A DNA stretch of 64,000 nucleotides from Flavimaribacter sp039888615 (GTDB lineage: Bacteria; Pseudomonadota; Alphaproteobacteria; Rhizobiales; Rhizobiaceae): the NCBI GenBank assembly GCA_039888615.1, contig JBDQQS010000014.1. The stretch is one strand, 5' to 3'. A model generated the notes under the pieces. That model made no database searches. It was given only the letters and a program-made list of their open reading frames with translations, and had not been told where the DNA came from. Of this stretch, positions 42,356 to 49,363 are shown piece by piece (the first letter of the stretch is position 1; each line of letters starts with the position of its first letter). A program made the translations under genes and the position numbers.

Positions 42356-43144
42356 TCAAACGAAACGGTGAAAGCCCGTCCACCGTTCCGCCAACAGCAG
42401 AACAACGAGCGTGGCGACGATAAGAAGCGTCGAAACGGCGGCGACGCCGGGTGTGACGCCCATCTCCACCGAGGTAAAAATCAGAATCGGCAATGTCGTC
42501 TGGCGCGCGCCGGCGAGAAAAATCGTCACCGGCACATTCTCCATCGAAACGACGAATGAAAAGAGCGCGCCAGCGACGAGACCGGGCTTGATCAGGGGCA
42601 GGGTAACCAGACGGAAGGCCGTAAAGCTTCCGGCGCCCAACACCCGGGCGGCCTCCTCCATCGCCACATCCATGCCGGAAAGGCTGGCAAGCGCCGAACG
42701 GACGATATAGGGCACCGTAATGACAACGTGCGCGATGATGAGGGTGATAAAGCCGCCGCGCAGGCCCACCAGCGAGAAATACTGCAGCATAGCCACGCCG
42801 ATGACCACGGCCGGAATGGCGAGCGGCGCCATCAGAAACGACGCCAGGGCTTCGGAGCCCGGCACCATCCGCCTGGCGATTGCATAGGAGGCGGCGACGC
42901 CCAGTACCAACGACACACAGGTTGCGCTGACGGCCAGGATGAGACTGATTTTGATGGCGTTGAGATAGGTGCTGTCCGTCAGCACTTCCCGAAACCAGTC
43001 CAGCGTCCAGCCTTGCGGCGGAATGGTGAGATAGGAAGTTTCGCTGAATGAGGCGAGCACGACGACGATCACCGGCAGCTGCAGGAAGAAGACCACCAGA
43101 AGCGCAAAGGAGGAAACGATAAAGCCCGGTTTCTGATCTGTCAT
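42356..43144 (-). CDS. ABC transporter permease (PotC-like)
   Basis: This 262-residue inner-membrane permease has six hydrophobic helices and the EAA loop EEAARVLGAGSFTAFRLVTLPLIKPG, the ATPase contact site. It resembles PotC/PhnV-type permeases of the spermidine/putrescine and 2-aminoethylphosphonate class. Its ATG at 43144 overlaps the stop of the partner permease by 4 bases. Together with 43141-46116 it makes a full importer. The compound carried is unknown. Confidence 0.9.
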   Translation of the reverse strand: MTDQKPGFIVSSFALLVVFFLQLPVIVVVLASFSETSYLTIPPQGWTLDWFREVLTDSTYLNAIKISLILAVSATCVSLVLGVAASYAIARRMVPGSEALASFLMAPLAIPAVVIGVAMLQYFSLVGLRGGFITLIIAHVVITVPYIVRSALASLSGMDVAMEEAARVLGAGSFTAFRLVTLPLIKPGLVAGALFSFVVSMENVPVTIFLAGARQTTLPILIFTSVEMGVTPGVAAVSTLLIVATLVVLLLAERWTGFHRFV

Positions 43145-43992
43145 GCCAGCCCGGCCCACCGTTTTGTCATCCGGCTTGAAAGCCAGATGATCAGCACTGT
43201 CGCGAATGCGAGCGAGAAGGACAGGGCTGCGCCGCTCGGCCAGTCGAGAAGCTGCATGTATTCATCGTAGATCAGCGTCGCCATTACCTGATAGACTGGC
43301 CCGCCCAGCATGCGCGGCGTGACGAGCGCGCTGATCGTCAGAACGAACACGAGGATGGATCCGGAAATGATGCCTGGCGCCGTCAGCGGAAGGGTGATTG
43401 CCCGGAATATATGAAAACGGCTCGAACCGAGAGTGGCGGCGGCGGCTTCGACGTCGCGGGGAACGTTCTGTAGCGAAGCGACGAGCATCAGCACCATGAA
43501 CGGCAAATAGATGTGGGTCAGTCCGATCAGCATGCCGGTGAGATTGAAGATGAGCTTCAACGGGCGCTCGATCAGTCCGATATCGATCAGAAGATTGTTG
43601 ATCAGTCCGCGATTGCTCAACAGAACGATCCAGCCAAATGAGCGGACGACCAGATTGAGCATCAGCGGAAATATGACCAGCATCACAAGTGGAAGACGCC
43701 AGCGCGGATTGCCGCGCACGATGAGATAGGCGACCGGATAACCGAGCAGAAGGCATAGCCCTGTCACCGAAATACCCAGCCAGGCGGTGCGGACAACGAC
43801 TTCGCGATAGTAATCGTCGGTAAGGATGTTGAGATAATTCCGGATCGTCCAGCCATCCGTGATGATGCCGTGACCGGGACTGTATTCCCGGAAACTCGTC
43901 GGCACGAGCATGATCAGCGGTATGGCGAAGGAGGCGACGAGCACCAGGGCGAGCGGCGCCAGAAGCAACAGACCTGAGCGCAGATTAACCAC
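43141..43992 (-). CDS. ABC transporter permease (PotB-like)
   Basis: This 283-residue inner-membrane permease has about six helices and the EAA loop VEAAAATLGSSRFHIFRAITLPLTAPG. The N-terminal SFREYSPGHG and TDDYYREVVVRTAWLG segments are typical of PotB-type subunits. It starts 3 bases after the ATPase gene and overlaps the second permease. The pair should form the channel of the importer. Confidence 0.9.
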   Translation of the reverse strand: MVNLRSGLLLLAPLALVLVASFAIPLIMLVPTSFREYSPGHGIITDGWTIRNYLNILTDDYYREVVVRTAWLGISVTGLCLLLGYPVAYLIVRGNPRWRLPLVMLVIFPLMLNLVVRSFGWIVLLSNRGLINNLLIDIGLIERPLKLIFNLTGMLIGLTHIYLPFMVLMLVASLQNVPRDVEAAAATLGSSRFHIFRAITLPLTAPGIISGSILVFVLTISALVTPRMLGGPVYQVMATLIYDEYMQLLDWPSGAALSFSLAFATVLIIWLSSRMTKRWAGLA

Positions 43993-43995
43993 CAG

Positions 43996-45057
43996 TCACC
44001 CCTCGCGCGGAAGAACGATCATGTCGTCCGGCCTGATATCGAGACCGACAGTGTCTCCGGGTTCGAAGTTCATCGCCGACGCGGCCGACGGCGCTTCGAC
44101 GACCAGCTCCGATCCGTTTGAAAGACGCACGACATACTGTATCTGCGCGCCGGAAAACGAACGCAACGCGATCGTGGCGGCGATCGCGTCGGAGGACATG
44201 TTTCCCTTGGCCAGGAGCGAAACCGCCTCCTGGCGGATGAAGACATCGACAGATTGGCCGTTCGCCGCATCCAGCGAGGACGGCTTCAGCACAACCCCGT
44301 CGGAAATCTCGACCGATTGGCCCTTCACCACGCCCGAGAGCTGGTTGGGCTTGCCAATGAAACTCGCGACAAAGGCGGTTCTTGGCCTGCGGTACACCTC
44401 TTCCGGGGTGTTGTATTGCTGGATTATTCCATCATGCATCACGCAGACGCGGTCGGACAACGAAAGGGCCTCCGTCTGATCATGCGTGACGAACAGTGTG
44501 GTGATCGTCAGGTCTCGCTGCAACCGCTTGAGTTCGATCTGCATCTCGTCGCGCAACTTGGCGTCCAGGTTGCTGAGAGGCTCGTCGAACAGCAACAAAC
44601 TGGGACGCGGGGCAATCGCCCGCGCCATCGCCACCCGCTGCTGCTGCCCGCCTGAAAGCTGTCGCGGATAGCGTTCGGCGTAGCCGTCGAGCCGTACAAG
44701 CGCCAGCGCTTCCTTGACCCTCGATTCGAGTTCCGAGCCGCGCTCCTTCTTACGACGCAGCCCGAAGGCGACATTCTCGAACACGGTCATGTGCGGAAAG
44801 AGCGCATAGGACTGGAAGACGAGACCGATGTTGCGCTTGTTGGGCGGCAGGGCCGTTACGTCGCGCCCGCCAATCCGTATGGAGCCGCCGGTCGGTGTAA
44901 TCAGTCCGGCGACCATTCGAAGGATCGTCGTCTTGCCACAGCCGGAGGGTCCGAGAAGGGAAACGAACTCCCCCTCCCCGATCGTCAGGTTGACATCCCG
45001 AACCGCCTGATGGCCGTCATAGGTCTTGGCAAGGCGCTGAAGAGACAGATCGCTCAT
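43996..45057 (-). CDS. ABC transporter ATPase (PotA-like)
   Basis: This is the ATPase subunit of 353 residues. It has Walker A GPSGCGKTT (36-44), the Q-loop VFQSYALFPHMTVFENV, the signature LSGGQQQR (134-141), Walker B LLLFDEP (154-160) and SNLDAKLR. A C-terminal TOBE domain (from about 265) is typical of the CUT1/PotA group. I use the ATG at 45057; a TTG two codons upstream is in frame. It is 33 bases after the binding-protein gene. Confidence 0.93.
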   Translation of the reverse strand: MSDLSLQRLAKTYDGHQAVRDVNLTIGEGEFVSLLGPSGCGKTTILRMVAGLITPTGGSIRIGGRDVTALPPNKRNIGLVFQSYALFPHMTVFENVAFGLRRKKERGSELESRVKEALALVRLDGYAERYPRQLSGGQQQRVAMARAIAPRPSLLLFDEPLSNLDAKLRDEMQIELKRLQRDLTITTLFVTHDQTEALSLSDRVCVMHDGIIQQYNTPEEVYRRPRTAFVASFIGKPNQLSGVVKGQSVEISDGVVLKPSSLDAANGQSVDVFIRQEAVSLLAKGNMSSDAIAATIALRSFSGAQIQYVVRLSNGSELVVEAPSAASAMNFEPGDTVGLDIRPDDMIVLPREG

Positions 45058-45090
45058 GTGCAAATCCCGGGACGATCAATGCACGCAGCG

Positions 45091-46116
45091 TCAGCGCAAC
45101 ACTTCGCGCTGCCAGCGCCGCGTCCATTCCGGCAGCACCTCGGACATTTTCTGCGGATCGAGAATCAGCATGTTCTCCACCATCTCTCCCGTCGGAACCA
45201 TGGCCCTGACCGCGTCTGACAGCTCCACCTTCTTGTTTACCGAGCCGATAAACTGAAGCTCTGAAAAACACTTCTGGTTTTCGGCGTCGAGAATCGTATC
45301 GACGAACTTCAGAGCAAGATCCTCATTTTCCACGCCCTTCGGGATCGAGATCGTGGGAAGAATACCAACGGCTCCCTCCTTTGGATAGGCGGCTGCGAGC
45401 GGCAGCCCCTTGGAAGCAGCGACGCCGGCGCGATCCGGATACCAGACGGCAATGTCGATCTCGCCACGCTCGAAAAGAGACACGACCTGATCGGCCTGAG
45501 TGTAGAGCAGGACCGCGTCCTTGGCGAGCGGCTTGATCTTCTCGATGCCCGGCGTGATATCGTCGAGCGTGCCGCCTTCCATTTCATTCACGGCGGCAAG
45601 GAACTGCCAGCCGCTCGTCCCAGACACATCGCCAATGGTCACATGGCCCTGATACTTCGGATCGAAGAGGTCGTTCCACGACGTCGGCGGCGTCGTTATC
45701 TTGTCCTTGTTGTAGATGATCGTCGTCGCGCCCACCATGGCGGCGACATAGCTGTCGTCCGCGCCCCAGGCGTTGGAGACGATGTCCGGCGCATTCGAGA
45801 GCTTCGAACGATCAAGCGTGACGAGCAAATCCTCATTGGCCAACTGCACCGCGAAAGCATTGTCGGCGAAGACGACATCCATATCGGAATCGCCCGCCGT
45901 CGCGCGGATAGCCGCGGCCTGCTGCGACGAACTGCCAAGCTTGGTGACAACGGTTGCGCCGGTGGCTTCCTCGAACGGATCGATATAGCAGGCCTTTACA
46001 TTGTCGGCGAACGATCCGCCAAAACTGCCCAGAACCAGATCTTCCGCAGATGCGGCTCCAACGCTTCCGGCAAGGCCGAGGACGGCCGCCGTTATCAGTC
46101 TTGCATTCCGTTTCAT
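45091..46116 (-). CDS. Extracellular solute-binding protein of a polyamine-type ABC importer
   Basis: This 341-residue periplasmic binding protein has a signal peptide ending at GAASA/ED (about residue 24). The mature start DLVLGSFGGSFADNVKACYIDPFEEATGATVV is characteristic of the PotD/PotF-like and iron-type families. The VWYPDRAGVAASKGLPLAAAYPKEGAVGILPTISI region lines the pocket. It is the first gene of the operon, with GGGAG 9 bases before the ATG; promoter and operator lie in 46117-46309. The ligand is not predictable, but the family takes cationic or amide compounds. Confidence 0.9.
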   Translation of the reverse strand: MKRNARLITAAVLGLAGSVGAASAEDLVLGSFGGSFADNVKACYIDPFEEATGATVVTKLGSSSQQAAAIRATAGDSDMDVVFADNAFAVQLANEDLLVTLDRSKLSNAPDIVSNAWGADDSYVAAMVGATTIIYNKDKITTPPTSWNDLFDPKYQGHVTIGDVSGTSGWQFLAAVNEMEGGTLDDITPGIEKIKPLAKDAVLLYTQADQVVSLFERGEIDIAVWYPDRAGVAASKGLPLAAAYPKEGAVGILPTISIPKGVENEDLALKFVDTILDAENQKCFSELQFIGSVNKKVELSDAVRAMVPTGEMVENMLILDPQKMSEVLPEWTRRWQREVLR

Positions 46117-46187
46117 ATTCAAACTCCCTTGGTGATTGGGTATGTCCGGTTCCCTCGGACCCATCACCAAGATTAACACCAAGGAAT

Positions 46188-46239
46188 TTATCTTTCAATA
46201 TAGATATTATAAAGATAATATAACTCTTATAAAAGATAA
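46188..46239. promoter_or_regulatory. AT-rich operator region between the importer operon and the MarR gene
   Basis: A perfect palindrome ATATTAT-AAAG-ATAATAT (46204-46221) is flanked by TTATCTTT (46188-46195), AAAGATAA (46211-46218) and a second AAAGATAA (46232-46239). It sits midway in the 193-base divergent gap, and 16-20 bp palindromes are typical MarR targets. One bound protein could control both directions. Confidence 0.65.
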
Positions 46240-46309
46240 TGCCGCGCTGGATAGCCGGCCGCGTATCGGCTATGTCGGCAACAAACAAAAACGTGAAAGG
46301 ACAACAACA

Positions 46310-46825
46310 GTGAACGAAGCGGCAATCCGCTATTGGGATCTTGATCGTGTTGGCCGCGGAATGGCCAAGTGGAAACGCGAACGCCCCGATATCGACTGCA
46401 GCGGGAAAGCGGTCGTCGGGCGCATCCTGCAAATGCACGACATCATTTTGAGGGCTGTCGACAAGAAACTGGCCGAACACGGCCTGAAATATCCGACCTA
46501 TGCGGTCCTGGCGACGATGCGCGTTTCCGGCGCGCCCTACCAGAGCTCGCCGACCGAACTGCTCTCAACGCTGCTCATTACCTCAGGAGGCCTGTCGAAC
46601 GTCCTCCGCCGCATGGAAAAGGACGGCTTCATCACACGGACTGCGAACAAGCATGACGGCCGAGGCGTCGTGGTCCAACTCACCGAGAAGGGAATCGCAG
46701 CCGCCGATGCGAGCATGGCCGACCACGCGGCGATCGAGCGCGAACTGTGCGGCTGCCTTTCACCGGAACTTCAAGACGCCGTTTCAAAAGCGCTGAGCCT
46801 CATGATTACGGTGGCCGAGAAATAG
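46310..46825 (+). CDS. MarR-family transcriptional regulator
   Basis: This 171-residue winged-helix regulator has an N-terminal dimerisation helix, the recognition region SSPTELLSTLLITSGGLSNVLRRMEKDGFI, the wing TRTANKHDGRGVVVQLTEKGI and a C-terminal dimer helix. The start is a GTG at 46310 with AAAGGA 8 bases upstream; the frame runs back to 46136 through the operator and is not coding there. It is divergent from the importer/amidase operon and probably represses it until a pathway compound binds. Confidence 0.88.
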   Translation: MNEAAIRYWDLDRVGRGMAKWKRERPDIDCSGKAVVGRILQMHDIILRAVDKKLAEHGLKYPTYAVLATMRVSGAPYQSSPTELLSTLLITSGGLSNVLRRMEKDGFITRTANKHDGRGVVVQLTEKGIAAADASMADHAAIERELCGCLSPELQDAVSKALSLMITVAEK

Positions 46826-46877
46826 CGCTTTTCTACGGGTCACTGGCGATACCGGAAAAATCTGATTCCGCGCCGCC

Positions 46878-49163
46878 TTATCCTCCGACATTGTAGGCGG
46901 CTATCGCCGCCAGGTTGACCAGATCGGAATCGCGCGCACCCATGGAGGCGATCTGGACCGACTTGTCGAGGCCGACGAGCAGCGGCCCGATGACCGTGGA
47001 TCCACCGAGTTCCTGCAGCATCTTCGTCGAGATCGAGGCCGAGTGAAACGCCGGCATAACCAGCACATTGGCCGGTCCCGACAGGCGGCAGAATGGATAT
47101 TGCGCCATACGGTCGGGATTGAGCGCGACATCGGCCGCCATTTCGCCGTCATACTCGAAATCGGCGCGGCGCCGGTCGAGGATCTGGACGGCCTCGCGCA
47201 CCCGTTCCGAGCGTTCGCCCGAGGGGTGACCGAATGTGGAATAGGCGAGCATCGCGACCCGCGGCTCGTAGCCCATGCGACGCGCCATGCCGGCGGCTTC
47301 TTCGGCGATATCGGCGAGTTCTTCCGAGTTCGGCATGTCGATCACCGCGGTGTCCGCGACGATGACGGTGTGGCCGCGGCAGAGCGCCAGCGATACGCCG
47401 ATGACCCGGTGGCCAGGCTTGACGTCGATGCAGCGGCGCACGTCCTCGAGCGCGGTTGAATAATTGCGCGTGGTGCCCGTGACCATCGCGTCGGCGTCGC
47501 CGAGCGCAACCATGCAGGACGCGAAATGGTTGCGGTCCGTGTTGATCAGCCTCTGACAGTCCCGGTAGAGGTACCCTTTGCGCTGCAGGCGGCCGTAGAG
47601 ATATTCCGTATAGGCGTCGCGCCGCCGCGACAGGCGGGCGTTGATCACCTCGATGCCCGGCCGGTTGAGATCGATGCCTGCCTGTTTGGCGGTTTCCTCG
47701 AGCTGCTCGCTGCGACCGAGCAGGATCGCCGTGCCGAGCCGCTGGTTGGCGTAGGAAATGGCCGCGCGCATGACCTGCGCTTCCTCGCCCTCGGCGAACA
47801 CCACGCGACGCATGTTGCGGCGGACGCGCTGATAGATGCGTTGCAGGGTGGAGGCGATCGGATCGCGGCGGGCCGACAGTTCCCGACGATAGGCCTCAAG
47901 GTCGACGATCGGACGCCCGGCGACGCCGGAATCCATCGCGGCCTGCGCGACCGCAGCCGGCACGTCGGAAATCAGGCGCGGATCGAAGGGCACCGGAATG
48001 ATGTAGGACGGACCGAAACGCGGTCGGTTGCCCTGATAGGCGGCTGCTACATCGTCCGGCACGTCTTCGCGGGCGAGGTTCGCCAGCGCCTCCGCGGCGG
48101 CGATCTTCATGGAATCGTTGATCGTGGAGGCGCGCACGTCGAGCGCTCCGCGGAAAATATAGGGAAAGCCGAGAACGTTGTTGACCTGGTTGGGATAGTC
48201 GGACCGGCCGGTCGCCATGATGGCGTCGCCGCGAATCGCCGCGACTTCCTCCGGCGTGATCTCCGGGTCGGGATTGGCCATGGCGAAAATCACAGGGCGA
48301 TCGGCCATTGACCGCACCATGTCCTGGGTAAGCGCGCCCTTTACCGACAAGCCGAAAAACACGTCGGCGCCTGAGACCGCATCTTCCAGGCTGCGCGCCT
48401 CCGTCTTGACGGCGTGCGCGGACTTCCACTGGTTCATGCCTTCTTCGCGGCCCTGGTAGATGACGCCCTTGGTGTCGCAGAGAGTAATGTTTTCCGGCGC
48501 GAAGCCCATCGACTTGATCAGCTCGATACAGGCGATCGCCGCGGCGCCGGCTCCATTGCAGACCAGTTTCGTGGTCTTGAGATCGCGCCCGGTCAGGTGC
48601 ATCGCATTGATGAGACCCGCCGTGGCGATGATCGCCGTTCCGTGCTGGTCGTCATGGAAGACCGGGATGTCCATGATCTCGCGCAGCCGCTGCTCGATGA
48701 TGAAGCAGTCGGGCGCCTTGATGTCCTCCAGGTTGATGCCGCCAAAGGTGGGTCCGAGAAACCGCACGCAGTTGACGAACTCGTCGATGTCTTCCGTGCC
48801 CACTTCCAGATCGATGGCATCGACGTCGGCGAAACGCTTGAACAACACCGCCTTGCCTTCCATGACGGGCTTCGAGGCCAGCGCGCCCAGATTGCCGAGG
48901 CCGAGAATGGCGGTGCCATTGGAAATGACCGCCACCAAATTGCCGCGCACCGTATAGTCGAAAGCGCGCGAGGGATCTTCGGCGATCGCCTTCACCGGAA
49001 CCGCGACGCCCGGCGAATAGGCCAGCGACAGATCGCGTTGCGTCGCCATTGGCTTGGTCGCATTGATCTCGATCTTGCCAGGCCGTCCCCGGACGTGGAA
49101 TTCCAGCGCTTCCTGTTCGGTCACGGAAGATGTGGCCTGCGAACCTTTTGGTGAATCGGGCAT
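46878..49163 (-). CDS. tme: NADP-dependent malic enzyme with C-terminal phosphotransacetylase-like domain
   Basis: This 761-residue fused protein converts malate to pyruvate and carbon dioxide. The malic enzyme half (about 1-430) has YSPGVAVPVKAIAEDP, FGGINLEDIKAPDCF, FHDDQHGTAIIATAGL and the NADP loop CNGAGAAAIA. The C-terminal half (about 445-761) resembles phosphate acetyltransferase (FAEGEEAQVMRAA, MAADVALNPDRM) but lacks known catalysis in such fusions. NADP preference is inferred from the Sinorhizobium Tme neighbourhood (mutS adjacent, olsB nearby); a Dme (NAD) role is possible. It is divergent from mutS. Confidence 0.9.
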   Translation of the reverse strand: MPDSPKGSQATSSVTEQEALEFHVRGRPGKIEINATKPMATQRDLSLAYSPGVAVPVKAIAEDPSRAFDYTVRGNLVAVISNGTAILGLGNLGALASKPVMEGKAVLFKRFADVDAIDLEVGTEDIDEFVNCVRFLGPTFGGINLEDIKAPDCFIIEQRLREIMDIPVFHDDQHGTAIIATAGLINAMHLTGRDLKTTKLVCNGAGAAAIACIELIKSMGFAPENITLCDTKGVIYQGREEGMNQWKSAHAVKTEARSLEDAVSGADVFFGLSVKGALTQDMVRSMADRPVIFAMANPDPEITPEEVAAIRGDAIMATGRSDYPNQVNNVLGFPYIFRGALDVRASTINDSMKIAAAEALANLAREDVPDDVAAAYQGNRPRFGPSYIIPVPFDPRLISDVPAAVAQAAMDSGVAGRPIVDLEAYRRELSARRDPIASTLQRIYQRVRRNMRRVVFAEGEEAQVMRAAISYANQRLGTAILLGRSEQLEETAKQAGIDLNRPGIEVINARLSRRRDAYTEYLYGRLQRKGYLYRDCQRLINTDRNHFASCMVALGDADAMVTGTTRNYSTALEDVRRCIDVKPGHRVIGVSLALCRGHTVIVADTAVIDMPNSEELADIAEEAAGMARRMGYEPRVAMLAYSTFGHPSGERSERVREAVQILDRRRADFEYDGEMAADVALNPDRMAQYPFCRLSGPANVLVMPAFHSASISTKMLQELGGSTVIGPLLVGLDKSVQIASMGARDSDLVNLAAIAAYNVGG

Positions 49164-49363
49164 GTTTCCAAACCTGTTGTGGGCGAGCGGCTGCTTACGC
49201 CCTTATTCTGTTGTTTTTCATTGTGTCCCGCCTTTAGGGTGGGTCCCACACCTTGATAGAGGTTTTGAACAATCATGCAACGTGTTGTCGCGGCAATTCG
49301 CGCATCGCGACGGTCCGCAAGGCAAACCGCTACAAACAACATATTGCGCCAGGAACGCAGATC

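Noticed and set aside
46136..46309. Extending the MarR reading frame upstream to 46136
   Set aside because: This stretch holds the AT-rich operator; the GTG at 46310 has a good ribosome binding site and the family start.
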